This document shows positions 37,881 through 46,778 of a stretch of 64,000 nucleotides of DNA, in pieces. The translations under genes and the position numbers were made by a program. This DNA comes from Citricoccus muralis. GTDB lineage: Bacteria; Actinomycetota; Actinomycetes; Actinomycetales; Micrococcaceae. The number at the start of each line of letters is the position of its first letter. Positions within the stretch are counted from its first letter, which is position 1. The notes under the pieces were generated by a model. It worked only from the letters and a program-made list of their open reading frames with translations, was not told the origin of the DNA and did not search any database. The stretch is from the NCBI RefSeq assembly GCF_029637705.1, contig NZ_CP121252.1, forward strand, positions 682,001 through 746,000, in the 5' to 3' direction.

Positions 37881-39204
37881 GTTGCCAGGGGGATCCGGGC
37901 CTGCCAGCCAACGTGCCCGCATAATCGGAGTCCTCGCTACGCTCCGCACCCACGGCCAGGATCAGCAGCGTCACCACCACCCAGATCAGGGTCGTGGACC
38001 GGTTCACCGTCAACGACGGAATGCCGAAGGACGCGCCGATCAGCATGATGGCCACCATGAACGCCAGCCGCCGTCGCTGCGGGTCCTGGGTGTGACGGGC
38101 GATCCACAGTATCGCCAAGTAAGTGGCGGCCACACAGACCACGCCGAGCAGCCCTGCCACGATGATCGCTTCGGTCCAGGCGCTGTCATAGGGCACCGCG
38201 AGTCCGGCCAATCCCACCCCGACCCAGGGACTGGCTGAGAGCACCGCCGACATCACCATCATGATGGCCGAATCCTCGTTCCATCGTCCGGCCGTGTAGA
38301 ACTCGAGCAGGCTTTGATCGGCCGGGGGAGTGAGCAGCCGGATGAGATAGTCGAAGCCGTCCCAGTTCTGGAAGAACCCGGAGGAGGTGAGCAGCGCCGC
38401 CGTCACCGGGACGATCAACAGCAGCCAGATCTTTCGGCTCGGGGCCACCGAACGCCAGAGGTAATAGACCCCCAGGGGTAGCCCCGCCAGTACGAACACT
38501 TTGGACACCGTGAACGCACCGCCGATGCACAGCACCAGTATCACGAACAGCAGCACGGTGGTGCGCTTGCGGTACAAGTAGATGGCCAGGAACAGGGCCA
38601 AGGAGTACACCAGGCCGGCCTCGGCTGGCTGATTGAAGATCCCGGAATACCGTCCCATGGTGGCCGCATGTTCTGCGGTGGAGAGACTCTCCGGGCTGCT
38701 CGACCAGAAGTATCGCAGTAGCGGATTCAGCGCCGGCGTCATGGATTGGATGATGGAGAGGACAGCGTTCACCGCCGCACCCCACACGATGACGGCCCCG
38801 GCGGTGTTCAGCGCGGTCGTCGCCGTCGACGGGCGGACCAAGCAGGCCAAGGTCAGCAGGATGGCCACGGGGAGTAGCAGATTGTCCGCGCTGGCCATCA
38901 GTGAGCCTCGATCCCAGGGCAGCGAGGCGGTCACCGGTGAGATCACCGCCACCAAGGAGATCAGCACAAACAGCGCCCAGGGCGCCACCAGGCGCAACAC
39001 GATGGCACGGAAGAAGGGGAACGCGAAAGGCACAACGACGGCGGCTAGCCCGTAGACCACGATCTGCTCGACGCGCAGCGGCCCCACCAGGTACGGGCCA
39101 AAAGCGCTGAGGCACAGCACGGCCACCAGAGCGCGCGGCATCAGCGTCGATGCGCCGATGGCGAGCGAGCGCGGGCCGTGCAGCTCAGCATCACGTTGCC
39201 CCAC
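37771..39204 (-). CDS. Wzy-like O-antigen/capsule polymerase
   Basis: 477 residues from a GTG preceded by GAGGAG. About 10-12 membrane helices and one large extracytoplasmic loop (about residues 270-330: SSGFFQNWDGFDYLIRLL, then FYTAGRWNEDSAIMM) as in the Wzy_C/O-antigen ligase superfamily. It is the only Wzy candidate in the locus. It is on the opposite strand to the rest, and its 3' end overlaps wzx by 110 bp, where it codes for a polar, Pro/Ser/Arg-rich tail. A divergent promoter region separates it from the YdcF gene. Confidence 0.8.
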   Translation of the reverse strand: MGQRDAELHGPRSLAIGASTLMPRALVAVLCLSAFGPYLVGPLRVEQIVVYGLAAVVVPFAFPFFRAIVLRLVAPWALFVLISLVAVISPVTASLPWDRGSLMASADNLLLPVAILLTLACLVRPSTATTALNTAGAVIVWGAAVNAVLSIIQSMTPALNPLLRYFWSSSPESLSTAEHAATMGRYSGIFNQPAEAGLVYSLALFLAIYLYRKRTTVLLFVILVLCIGGAFTVSKVFVLAGLPLGVYYLWRSVAPSRKIWLLLIVPVTAALLTSSGFFQNWDGFDYLIRLLTPPADQSLLEFYTAGRWNEDSAIMMVMSAVLSASPWVGVGLAGLAVPYDSAWTEAIIVAGLLGVVCVAATYLAILWIARHTQDPQRRRLAFMVAIMLIGASFGIPSLTVNRSTTLIWVVVTLLILAVGAERSEDSDYAGTLAGRPGSPWQLTVDRRRRTPLPEAGSTVPAPDPVSGSPSRTARSPG

Positions 39205-39258
39205 AGAGGTGCTCCTCGTCCCATGCTTTAATAGTTGAACCTGATACTACTCTGTGGG

Positions 39259-39819
39259 GTGTGTGTGGAACAAGAACCGCGAACAGTCCAACGCCGCCCC
39301 CGACGTGTCGCGGCGGTCGCGAGTCTTCTCCTCGTGACGACCTGGGTGGTCCTCGGTGCCCGCTATATCCTGCTTGCCTCACCGGACGAACCGGCGCCGG
39401 TGGATGCTGTCTACGCGCTGGGCGTGGTGTCACCGGAGCGACTAGACCGCGCCGTCGACCTGATCGAAGCCGGCCACAGTGATCACCTGGTCATGACGGT
39501 GTCGAGCGAGGCGCACTGGGGTGAGTTCTGTAGACGCGAGCACGGCTTCACCGTCACCTGCGTGACCCCCGATCCGCTCACCACGCGCGGGGAGGCGCGT
39601 TCCTGGGCGCGCCTGGCCGAACAGCATGACTGGGGCTCGGTCATGGTCATCACTATGGTTCCGCACCTGAGTCGGGCCGAGATGTATTTCCAGCGCTGCT
39701 TTTCGGGGGAATTGGTCATGGTGGACGACGGTCGTGACATGGAGAGTGCGGTGTGGGTGCGGCAGCTCTTCTATGAGTCGGCTGCATTCGTTCGTTATGC
39801 TTTGTCGCGGGGATGTTGA
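39259..39819 (+). CDS. YdcF / DUF218 family membrane-anchored protein
   Basis: About 186 residues. An N-terminal membrane helix (VAAVASLLLVTTWVVLGARYI) is followed by a DUF218 domain: VDAVYALGVVSPERLDRAVD, SDHLVMTVSSE, TRGEARSWARLAEQH and VMVITMVPHLSRAEMYFQRC. Related ElyC/SanA/YdcF proteins act in envelope and lipid-carrier metabolism. The start is uncertain: TTG 39235, GTG 39259 and GTG 39265 are in frame. TACTCT at 39248-39253 close to GTG 39259 favours that one. Confidence 0.75.
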   Translation: MCVEQEPRTVQRRPRRVAAVASLLLVTTWVVLGARYILLASPDEPAPVDAVYALGVVSPERLDRAVDLIEAGHSDHLVMTVSSEAHWGEFCRREHGFTVTCVTPDPLTTRGEARSWARLAEQHDWGSVMVITMVPHLSRAEMYFQRCFSGELVMVDDGRDMESAVWVRQLFYESAAFVRYALSRGC

Positions 39820-39908
39820 AAGAAATACCCAGGATTCAGTTGATGCGTGTAGTGTGTAGGCAGGTGTGAAGCGTGGGGTGACGACCTCGGCCCGAAAGGA
39901 ATCTGCTC

Positions 39909-41414
39909 ATGGAATTGCGCGAATACATGCGAATTCTGCTCCAGAGCTGGTGGCTGGTTGTGACCATGACCCTGGCCGGAGTCCTCGCGGCGGGGGCGTT
40001 CTCGATGCTCGTCACACCTCGATATGAGGCGACGTCGCAACTGTACGTGTCCGTCCGTCATGATGAGGCCGACACCGCCAGCGACCTGGTGCAGGGTGCG
40101 ACCTTCGCTCAGCAGTCGGTCAACAGCTACATCGACCTGGCGACGAGCGCAATCGTGCTCGACAACGTCATCGATGAACTCGACCTGGATACCACCAGCA
40201 CCTCTCTGCGCGATTCGCTGTCGGTCGCCTCCCCGGAAAACACGGTACTGATCTCGATCACCGCTAGCGATGAGAATCCGGGCGAGGCCTCGGCGCTGGC
40301 CAATACCACCGGCGAGGTCTTCTCCCGGGTGGTGGAGAACGAGATCGAGGTGGCCGACGCGAACGGTGTCAGCCCTATCCAGGTGCGAATGATCCAGCCG
40401 GCACCGGTGCCCGAGGCTCCCGTCAGCCCGAACATCCCCATCAATATCGCCGTGGGACTGCTGTTGGGATTGGCTGTCGGCGTCGGCATCGCCCTGCTGC
40501 GCTCCGTGCTGGACACCCGCATCCGCTCGATCCGCGACATCGAGCAGCTCACGGACGCCCCGATCCTGGGACGCATTCCCGTGGACCCCGAGGTCGCCAC
40601 CCGCCCGCTGATCGTGCACTCGGACGCGATGAGCCCGCGCGCAGAGTCGTTCCGCAGCCTACGCACGAATCTGCAGTTCATCGGTGCGGCAGGCAGTCAG
40701 CGCGTCGTCGTGGTGACCAGTGCGATGCCCAGCGAAGGCAAAACCAACACCGTGACCAACCTGGCGATCGCGCTCGCCGACAACGGCGCAAGCGTGGTGC
40801 TGGTGGATGCCGATCTGCGCAATCCCACCGTGGCCGACGTGATGGGAATTGAAGGCGGAGTGGGGCTCACCGATGTGCTCATTGGCCGTGCGGACCTCTC
40901 CGAGGTGCTGCAGCACTGGGGCCGCCGGAAGCTGGAGATCCTGCCCTCGGGCGCGATTCCTCCGAACCCCAGTGAGTTGCTGGGCTCCGCCGCCATGGAA
41001 GCGCTGCTGGGCCGGCTGGGCTCGAGAGTCGACTACGTGCTCATCGATTCCCCGCCGCTGCTGCCGGTCACCGACGCCGCCGTGATGTCGAAGTTCGCCA
41101 CCGGGACGGTGCTGGTGGTGACCCCGGAGAGCACCAAGCGCCCGCAATTCTCCGCCGCCCTGGATACGCTGCACACCATCGACAGTCGACTGCTTGGCGT
41201 GGTGGCCACCAAGATGCCGGCGAAGGGCGCCGACCGGGCACTCTATCCGCACTACCGCTACGAGCGGGCGCGCACCGGGGCATCACCTGATCACCTGGAC
41301 CGCGACACGGCGGAATCGGCGGTCGATTTCGGTCCCACGGTGCACGCCACGGAGATCGAAACCCCGGCGTCGACGATGGGTGCTCAGGACTCCCGATGGC
41401 GCATCGGATCCTGA
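39909..41414 (+). CDS. Wzz/BY-kinase fusion: capsule chain-length regulator and tyrosine kinase
   Basis: 501 residues with AAAGGA before the ATG. Two membrane helices (about 15-35 and 175-195) bracket the external Wzz domain. The cytoplasmic kinase has Walker A MPSEGKTNT, A' VVLVDADLRNP and Walker B VLIDSPPLLPV. The tail is short with a Tyr-containing YPHYRYERA that could be autophosphorylated. It controls polymer length and export with Wzy. The partner phosphatase gene overlaps its end by 19 bp. No outer-membrane Wza gene is present, as expected for a monoderm. Confidence 0.92.
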   Translation: MELREYMRILLQSWWLVVTMTLAGVLAAGAFSMLVTPRYEATSQLYVSVRHDEADTASDLVQGATFAQQSVNSYIDLATSAIVLDNVIDELDLDTTSTSLRDSLSVASPENTVLISITASDENPGEASALANTTGEVFSRVVENEIEVADANGVSPIQVRMIQPAPVPEAPVSPNIPINIAVGLLLGLAVGVGIALLRSVLDTRIRSIRDIEQLTDAPILGRIPVDPEVATRPLIVHSDAMSPRAESFRSLRTNLQFIGAAGSQRVVVVTSAMPSEGKTNTVTNLAIALADNGASVVLVDADLRNPTVADVMGIEGGVGLTDVLIGRADLSEVLQHWGRRKLEILPSGAIPPNPSELLGSAAMEALLGRLGSRVDYVLIDSPPLLPVTDAAVMSKFATGTVLVVTPESTKRPQFSAALDTLHTIDSRLLGVVATKMPAKGADRALYPHYRYERARTGASPDHLDRDTAESAVDFGPTVHATEIETPASTMGAQDSRWRIGS

Positions 41415-41998
41415 CCGTCTGCACCGGCAACATCTGCCGCTCGCCCATCGCGGAGCATCTCCTCACCACTCACCTCGCCCACCACGACATCACCGTGACC
41501 AGTGCGGGCACCCACGCCATGGTGGGCTGCGCTATGCCCGGACAGGCGCGACACTGGTCGTTACTGCTGGGTGGCCACGGCGCGAAAGAACACCGCGGAG
41601 TTCAACTCACTGCCGCGCAGATTCAGGACGCCGACCTGGTGCTAGCACTAGATCGCCAGCACCGGCGCACTGTGGTGGAACTACATCCACCCGCCAGCCG
41701 GTATTGCTTCACGTTGCTCGAATTCGCCCATATCGTCAGCACCATGACCGAAGACAAGATGACGGAAGAATTAGCACCACCGGGGAGCGGGCAGGAAGGC
41801 TCCGTCATGGCCCGAGTGGTCGCACTGGTGGGATCGATGCGCGGGGTAGTGCCGCCACTGGACCACCGTGACGACTACGACGTCGTCGATCCGTATCTTG
41901 GATCCGACGACATGTACGCCCACGCCGCGAAGGTCATCGAGACGGCGGTGCTGCGGATCGCCGGCTTTGTCGACCAGGTGGCGCACCGACCCGCATAG
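41396..41998 (+). CDS. Low-molecular-weight protein tyrosine phosphatase (Wzb-like)
   Basis: 200 residues. Active-site P-loop CTGNICRSP near the N-terminus (CX5RS) and the general acid Asp in DVVDPYLGSD near the C-terminus. It probably dephosphorylates the capsule tyrosine kinase encoded just upstream. The region between about residues 105 and 140 is longer than in most family members (TMTEDKMTEELAPPGSGQ). Start codon is within the kinase gene. Confidence 0.92.
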   Translation: MAHRILTVCTGNICRSPIAEHLLTTHLAHHDITVTSAGTHAMVGCAMPGQARHWSLLLGGHGAKEHRGVQLTAAQIQDADLVLALDRQHRRTVVELHPPASRYCFTLLEFAHIVSTMTEDKMTEELAPPGSGQEGSVMARVVALVGSMRGVVPPLDHRDDYDVVDPYLGSDDMYAHAAKVIETAVLRIAGFVDQVAHRPA

Positions 41999-42004
41999 TA
42001 GCGT
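41999..42004 (+). promoter_or_regulatory. Candidate -10 box for the diacylglycerol kinase-like gene
   Basis: TAGCGT seven nt before the ATG at 42012; leaderless arrangement. Confidence 0.4.
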
Positions 42005-42011
42005 GGAGTCC

Positions 42012-43004
42012 ATGCCACGACGACGCCGCATTCTGGTGCTGCTGAACCCCCATGCGGGACGCGGCGCGTTGGGTGGGGTGACCCCTCAACAGTTCAGTGA
42101 TGACGCCGGGATTGACGCGGAGATCATCGTCCCGGACCCTGACGACCACGCGGTGCAGATGGCTCAGGCGCGCCGCGAACTTGCCGAGGGCGTGGACGCG
42201 GTGCTGGTGCGTGGCGGCGACGGCATGGTGGCTGCCGGAGTGAACCTGGTGGCGCAGACCGAAGTGCCATTAGGCGTGATCCCGGCAGGAACGGGCAACG
42301 ACTTCGTTCGCGCCGCACGCCTGCCCCTCTCTTCACCGGCGGCACTGCAGCACCTCCTCACCGCCCTGCGTGCACCCGAGCTGACCACCGTTGCCGTCGA
42401 TGCGCTGCATGTCATCCTGCGCGCCCCCGGCGTGACACGCGAATGGTGGGTGGCCAACTCGCTGAACATCGGTTTCGACGCAGAAGTCAACCAACGTGCC
42501 GAAACGCTGCGGCACATCCCCGGATCGCTGCGCTATCTGGTGGGATTGGTCCAATCCCTACCCAGGTTCCACACCCGACGCATGCGACTGCAGCTCGACG
42601 AGGTCGCCCATGACCTCGACGTCGCACTCATCTGCGTGCACAACGGAGGTTATATTGGCGGCGGGATTCCGCTGAACACGCAGGCGAAGCACGACGACGG
42701 GGTACTGAATGTCTCCACGGTGGGACGAGTCTCCCGCACCGGGGTGACCCTGTTGTTCCCGCTCGTCTACCTGGGTGCGCATCGGCTCTTGCGGCCGCTG
42801 AGTGCCCATCAAGCCACCCGACTGCGCATCCACATCCCCGCGGGTGTTCCGGTGTACGCGGACGGAGAAGCCGTCCACGCACCCCCGCTCGGCACCCCAT
42901 CCGCCACCGAGGATGCGGGGAACCATGAGCTACAGGTGCAGGTCGTGCCCGGGGCCGTACGCCTCATTCACTCAGAGACAGTTCGCCACACTCAGACGTG
43001 GTGA
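42012..43004 (+). CDS. Diacylglycerol kinase / lipid kinase family protein
   Basis: 330 residues. DAGK catalytic domain: ILVLLNPHAGRGALGG, VLVRGGDGMVAAGVNLVA (the GGDG nucleotide motif), LGVIPAGTGNDFVRA, and the C-terminal GGYIGGGIPLNTQAKHDDGVLNV which carries the catalytic Asp-Asp region. It phosphorylates diacylglycerol or a related lipid. In actinobacteria relatives feed phosphatidic acid or PIM synthesis. The gene ends 13 bp inside the convergent rlmH gene. Confidence 0.9.
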   Translation: MPRRRRILVLLNPHAGRGALGGVTPQQFSDDAGIDAEIIVPDPDDHAVQMAQARRELAEGVDAVLVRGGDGMVAAGVNLVAQTEVPLGVIPAGTGNDFVRAARLPLSSPAALQHLLTALRAPELTTVAVDALHVILRAPGVTREWWVANSLNIGFDAEVNQRAETLRHIPGSLRYLVGLVQSLPRFHTRRMRLQLDEVAHDLDVALICVHNGGYIGGGIPLNTQAKHDDGVLNVSTVGRVSRTGVTLLFPLVYLGAHRLLRPLSAHQATRLRIHIPAGVPVYADGEAVHAPPLGTPSATEDAGNHELQVQVVPGAVRLIHSETVRHTQTW

Positions 43005-43450
43005 TAAGGGCGCCCCCCGGAAATCTCCTGGGCACGATACAGCTGCTCCGCCAACACCAGGCGCACCAACTGATGTGGGAACACCAACTTCGACAGCGAC
43101 CACACCAGATTTGCGCGCTGATGCACCCGGTCATCCACGCCGTAGGCGCCGCCGATCACCAGCACTACATGCTGACCGGTATCGAACCGAGACTGCACGT
43201 GCTCGGCCAGCCGCTCCGAGGTCAGGTTCGTGCCGCGCTCGTCCAATAGGATCAGCTGATCCGTGGGAGAGATCTTCGCTAGGATCCGTTCCGACTCTTC
43301 TGCCCGGGCGTGATCGTGCTGGCGGGCCGAATGTGGCAGCAACTGCCAGGTCACGGTGTAGGGCTTTTTCAGCCGTTTCTCATACCGTTCAATACCCTCC
43401 TGCACCCAGGATTCATGCTTGCGTCCGACGGCGAGGATGGTAACGGCCAT
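42992..43450 (-). CDS. rlmH: 23S rRNA (pseudouridine1915-N3)-methyltransferase RlmH
   Basis: 152 residues, the standard size for this SPOUT enzyme. ILAVGRKHESWVQEGIERYEKRL at the start, LLDERGTNLTSERLAEHV and the knot motif VLVIGGAYGVDDRVHQRAN are diagnostic, as is the end QLYRAQEISGGRPYHHV. It methylates Psi1915 in helix 69 of 23S rRNA on 70S ribosomes. TAGACT seven nt upstream of the ATG suggests a leaderless transcript. Confidence 0.96.
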   Translation of the reverse strand: MAVTILAVGRKHESWVQEGIERYEKRLKKPYTVTWQLLPHSARQHDHARAEESERILAKISPTDQLILLDERGTNLTSERLAEHVQSRFDTGQHVVLVIGGAYGVDDRVHQRANLVWSLSKLVFPHQLVRLVLAEQLYRAQEISGGRPYHHV

Positions 43451-43457
43451 GGATACT

Positions 43458-43463
43458 AGTCTA
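43458..43463 (-). promoter_or_regulatory. Candidate -10 box for rlmH
   Basis: TAGACT on the minus strand with a seven-nt spacer to the rlmH ATG. Confidence 0.45.
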
Positions 43464-43593
43464 GACTTCCTCTGTCCTACAGGGACGACGCTGGCGCACC
43501 CGTGCTGGCACGCTCACCACCACCGCGCGTCGAATGCGCATCACCACCGCGCAACGCGTGACACCAACGTAGTCGACGTCGAAGGAGACGACT

Positions 43594-44946
43594 GTGGAAT
43601 TCACCCCTTGGGTGCTGCTGATCGATGCTGGTCTGATCGGCGTCCTGCTGGCTATCGGAACCTGGCTTCGGGCCGTGATCCCGTGGCTACAGACCATGAT
43701 GATTCCCGCCTCGGTGATGGCCGGCATTCTGGGTCTGGCCTTCGGTCCTAACGGGCTGGGCTTGATCCCCTTCTCGGAGTACATGGGCACTTATGGCTCT
43801 GTGCTGATTGCCGTGGTGTTCGCTTGCATTGCGCTGACCGATGACTTCAATATCTTCAAAATCGGACGCAACGTCGCATCCTTCTCCGCCTACGGTGTGC
43901 TGATGTACTCGTTGCAGGTCGCTCTGGGTATGGCACTGGTGCTGATGCTCATCGGCCCGCTCTTTGACGCTCCCGACAGCATCGGCGTGTTGCTCTTCGC
44001 CGGCTGGGCGGGTGGTTTTGGTTCCGCCGCTGCTATTGGTGACGTCTTCACCCAGCAGGCGGGCGACCCCGAGATGGCCTCGCTGGCCTACACTGCCGCA
44101 ACCGTCGGCCTGATCGTCGGCGTCGTCGGCGGCATCATTCAGGCCAAGATCGGCGCCTCCCGCGGCCACGCCAAGGCTTTCCGTGGCATGAAGTCTCTGC
44201 CCGAAGACATGCGCACCGGCCTGATCCGCAAAGTGGAGGAACGCCCGGCCATCGGCCAGCATACTTTCTCCGGTGCCTCCGTGGAGTCACTGGCATTCCA
44301 GGTCGGTGTCGTTTCTGCTATTGCCGCCGGTGCCTACGGCGTGACCTTGCTGGTCACCTCGCAGTGGGAAGACCTGACGATCCCCGTGTTCTCCGTAGCG
44401 TTCGTGATCGGTTTGATCGTGCGCTCGGTGATGACCCGCACCAAGGTCTCTACCTACCTCGACCGCGGATCGCTGAACTCCGTGGCCGGTTCCGCCACCG
44501 ACATCCTCATCGTCTGCGGTATCGCCTCCATCGCTCCGGCCATCGTTGCCGGTTACTGGGTCGAGCTGCTGATCCTCTTCGGCTTCGGCCTGGCCCTGTG
44601 CCTGGTGCTGGGCCTGGTGGTCGCACCGCGGCTGATGCGGGATGGCTGGTTCGAGAAGCAACTGTTCACCTGGGGTTGGGCCACCGGTGCAGTGTCCACC
44701 GGCGTGGCGCTGCTGCGCATTACCGACCCCAAGCTGGAATCCGGGACGATGGAAGAGTTCGGCGTGGCCTACATTCCGGTCACCCCCGTCGAGATCGCTG
44801 CGGTGACGTTCGTTCCGCTGCTGGTGATCGCCGGTTCCGCCTGGCTGGTGGTGGGCATCTGGGGCGCGATCGCCGTCGTCGCCATGGTTGCCGCGTTCTT
44901 CATTATTCGCGCCAACAAACGCGACGCCGCGGCGGTATCTGCCTGA
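43594..44946 (+). CDS. GltS-like sodium/glutamate symporter family membrane protein
   Basis: 450 residues from a GTG with AAGGAGA upstream. Two sets of about five helices each with re-entrant motif-like GWAGGFGSAAAIGDVF in the first half and TWGWATGAVSTGVALLRI in the second, the inverted-repeat layout of the GltS family. A central cytoplasmic loop (about 185-235) is polar. It is probably a Na+-coupled carboxylate or amino acid carrier; the substrate is inferred only from the family. Codon use and GC are slightly lower than in its neighbours. A strong terminator follows. Confidence 0.78.
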   Translation: MEFTPWVLLIDAGLIGVLLAIGTWLRAVIPWLQTMMIPASVMAGILGLAFGPNGLGLIPFSEYMGTYGSVLIAVVFACIALTDDFNIFKIGRNVASFSAYGVLMYSLQVALGMALVLMLIGPLFDAPDSIGVLLFAGWAGGFGSAAAIGDVFTQQAGDPEMASLAYTAATVGLIVGVVGGIIQAKIGASRGHAKAFRGMKSLPEDMRTGLIRKVEERPAIGQHTFSGASVESLAFQVGVVSAIAAGAYGVTLLVTSQWEDLTIPVFSVAFVIGLIVRSVMTRTKVSTYLDRGSLNSVAGSATDILIVCGIASIAPAIVAGYWVELLILFGFGLALCLVLGLVVAPRLMRDGWFEKQLFTWGWATGAVSTGVALLRITDPKLESGTMEEFGVAYIPVTPVEIAAVTFVPLLVIAGSAWLVVGIWGAIAVVAMVAAFFIIRANKRDAAAVSA

Positions 44947-44970
44947 CCTCCACTCGAGGCAAGACATCTC

Positions 44971-44988
44971 AGGTCACGCGCGTGACCT
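44971..44988. repeat. 18-bp perfect palindrome after the GltS-like gene
   Basis: AGGTCACGCGCGTGACCT is fully self-complementary with no loop, 25 bp after the stop codon and 12 bp before the main terminator. It could be a hairpin or a protein-binding site. Confidence 0.6.
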
Positions 44989-45000
44989 TTATCGCAACAC

Positions 45001-45048
45001 ACTGGGCCACCCGAACGAGCTCCGTTCGTTCGGGTGGCCCAGTTTTCT
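45001..45048 (+). terminator. Strong intrinsic terminator
   Basis: Perfect 18-bp stem (45001-45018 with 45026-45043), seven-base loop and a TTTTCT tail. It ends the GltS-like transcription unit. Confidence 0.9.
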
Positions 45049-45173
45049 GCGTCTTTGAGATCTGAAATACCAGAGTTTGCCTGAGAATCTCTGAGGCCGG
45101 TGTTGGTCCGGAAAATCCCAGGGTCCGGTTGCTACCGTCTGCCCGTGTCCAGACCAAAGAGAGGAAGCTTCGC

Positions 45174-45629
45174 ATGGCTCAGACTCAGAACCCGTACGCC
45201 CAGCTCGTCCGCACACCCCCGCTGGTCGCCGACATCGCGCTACTAGCGGCCCGCATTGCCCTCGGGCTGATCATGATGGCCCACGGTTGGCAGAAGCTCG
45301 ACGAGTGGGGCCTGGCTGGTACCGGAGAATCCTTCGAGCAGATGGGGGTGCCCGCGCCGCACATGTCAGCCACCATAGCCGCCGGCGTGGAATTCGGCGG
45401 GGGAGCGCTGCTGATCCTCGGGCTGTTGACGCCGCTGGCCGGCATTGCTATTACCGCGGTGATGGCCGGTGCCTGGGGCATCGCGCACTGGACTGACACC
45501 GTGTTCGTGGACCAGGGCGGTTGGGAATTGGTTGCCGCTCTCACCGTGGGTGCCCTGGTGATCGCCGTCGTCGGCCCCGGACGCCTCAGTATCGACGCGC
45601 TGTTTACTCGCCGTCGTCGGGGTCGGTGA
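45174..45629 (+). CDS. DoxX family membrane protein
   Basis: 151 residues, GAGGAAG before the ATG. Four helices with the DoxX pattern: LLAARIALGLIMMAHGWQKL, then GLLTPLAGIAITAVMAG and HWTDTVFVDQGGWEL. In mycobacteria DoxX takes part in a membrane-associated oxidoreductase complex with SodA; others are thiosulfate:quinone oxidoreductase subunits. No partner gene lies nearby. Confidence 0.87.
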   Translation: MAQTQNPYAQLVRTPPLVADIALLAARIALGLIMMAHGWQKLDEWGLAGTGESFEQMGVPAPHMSATIAAGVEFGGGALLILGLLTPLAGIAITAVMAGAWGIAHWTDTVFVDQGGWELVAALTVGALVIAVVGPGRLSIDALFTRRRRGR

Positions 45630-45684
45630 ATTCGGCCAGCGGCATGAGATCGCCGGCCGCCGGCTACGGAAGATCGTGCGTTGG

Positions 45685-46016
45685 TCAGCTCTCACCCTTC
45701 GGATTGTCGGAGAGCCCTCCTTGGATAATGATCCCGCGGGGAGACACCTCGAGCAGGTGCACCGAGATCCGCTGATGAAGCGACGCGTGGAAGGCGAAGC
45801 GGTCCGTGAGATAGCCGAGTCCGATCTCTTCGAGCCGCTGCTCAGCGCTGAACCAATCAACCGGCTCGTTTCGACCCTCAAGAGGTCGACCGTGGCGAAA
45901 TTCTCGCCCTCTGGCACGATCCATCCCAGGAGCACCTTGTCGTGGCGGTAGTGCTCGATCCGCTCTGGGGGAAAACCGTAGACTCGAGCGTACGACGAAG
46001 ACCCCTGTTCCCGCAT
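45685..46016 (-). pseudogene. Uncharacterised protein gene broken by a frameshift
   Basis: Two minus-strand frames give one plausible protein of ~110 residues when joined. The first frame reads ARVYGFPPERIEHYRHDKVL then LGWIVPEGENFATVDL. Near 45879-45884 the reading must shift by -1 to continue as EGRNEPVDWFSAEQRLEEIG, then LGYLTDRFAFHASLHQRISV and LLEVSPRGIIIQGG to a stop at 45685. Each half is protein-like only up to the shift point. It may be a true pseudogene or a sequencing error at CTCTTGAG. The ATG at 46016 lies in the loop of the tRNA-Ser terminator hairpin, so the true start is uncertain. No family is recognised. Confidence 0.55.
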
Positions 46017-46039
46017 GATTCTGCGGAGACAGGGGTCTT
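45999..46039 (-). terminator. Hairpin downstream of tRNA-Ser(CGA)
   Basis: AAGACCCCTGT pairs with ACAGGGGTCTT (11 bp) with an inner CCGCA/TGCGG stem. It starts 7 nt after the tRNA 3' end on the minus strand. There is no long T-run, only TCTTCGTCGT. Confidence 0.55.
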
Positions 46040-46045
46040 GTCAGC

Positions 46046-46136
46046 TGGCGGTGACGGTGGGATTTGAACCCACGGTACGGGGTTACCGTACACAACATTT
46101 CGAGTGTTGCACCTTCGGCCGCTCGGACACGTCACC
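46046..46136 (-). tRNA. tRNA-Ser, anticodon CGA
   Basis: 91 nt including an encoded CCA. Acceptor GGTGACG/CGTCACC, anticodon stem CAACA/TGTTG with loop CTCGAAA (anticodon CGA, reads UCG), a long class II variable arm (TACGGTAACCCCGTA) and T arm GTGGG-TTCAAAT-CCCAC. All stems pair. Confidence 0.97.
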
Positions 46137-46217
46137 ATCTCGAGTGGTGAAACTCGACTTGGTTAGCTTACCGGTTCGCCACCAGTGGGCAAAACCGAGT
46201 TGAACACATTCGACCGA

Positions 46218-46724
46218 TTAGTTGCGGCGACGCTCGTCGAAGAAGTCGGTGAGCAGCGCAGCGCACTCGGATTCCAGCACGCCCGGATGCACCTGAACCT
46301 CATGATTCAGTCGAGGCTCCCTCACGACATCGAAGACGGATCCACAGGCACCAGCTTTCTCGTCCCAGGCGCCGAACACCAGCCGGGGGATCCGAGCCAG
46401 CACGATCGCCCCGGCGCACATGGCACACGGCTCCAGCGTGACGATCAGGGTGCAATCATCCAGACGCCAACTGTGCTCCTGGTTGGGGTGCCGTTGTGCC
46501 CGATGGTGAGCCGCGCGACGCAGTGCCAGCACCTCGGCATGGGCGGTGGGATCGCCGTGCTGTTCTCGCTCATTGGCGCCGGTGCCGATGATGTTTCCGG
46601 CGGCGTCGACGACCACCGCGCCGATGGGCACATCCCCGCGGTCACCAGCGTTCTCAGCGAGTTCGATCGCCTCCTGCATCCAGCCGCGCAGGGCGGTGTC
46701 GTCAGGGACCGGGAGCAGGCTCAT
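46218..46724 (-). CDS. tadA: tRNA-specific adenosine deaminase TadA
   Basis: 168 residues. Zinc deaminase: HAE in [13 protein letters not shown] and PCAMC in [19 protein letters not shown], with the [15 protein letters not shown] segment typical of TadA. It makes inosine at position 34 of tRNA-Arg(ACG), a substrate tRNA that is also encoded in this window. A near-perfect TATACT -10 box lies seven nt before the ATG. It is divergent from upp with 54 bp between the starts. Confidence 0.95.
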   Translation of the reverse strand: MSLLPVPDDTALRGWMQEAIELAENAGDRGDVPIGAVVVDAAGNIIGTGANEREQHGDPTAHAEVLALRRAAHHRAQRHPNQEHSWRLDDCTLIVTLEPCAMCAGAIVLARIPRLVFGAWDEKAGACGSVFDVVREPRLNHEVQVHPGVLESECAALLTDFFDERRRN

Positions 46725-46731
46725 GACTGGA

Positions 46732-46737
46732 AGTATA
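46732..46737 (-). promoter_or_regulatory. Candidate -10 box for leaderless tadA
   Basis: TATACT on the minus strand, seven nt from the tadA ATG. Confidence 0.5.
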
Positions 46738-46765
46738 GGGCGCCTTGTACTTGCGCGACCTGCCG

Positions 46766-46771
46766 TAGACT
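46766..46771 (+). promoter_or_regulatory. Candidate -10 box for leaderless upp
   Basis: TAGACT seven nt before the upp ATG. Confidence 0.5.
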
Positions 46772-46778
46772 CGTGGCC

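Noticed and set aside
36417-37949. 510-codon minus-strand frame opposite wzx
   Set aside because: His/Gln/Gly/Arg-rich without any domain; the plus frame shows clear membrane helices of a flippase.
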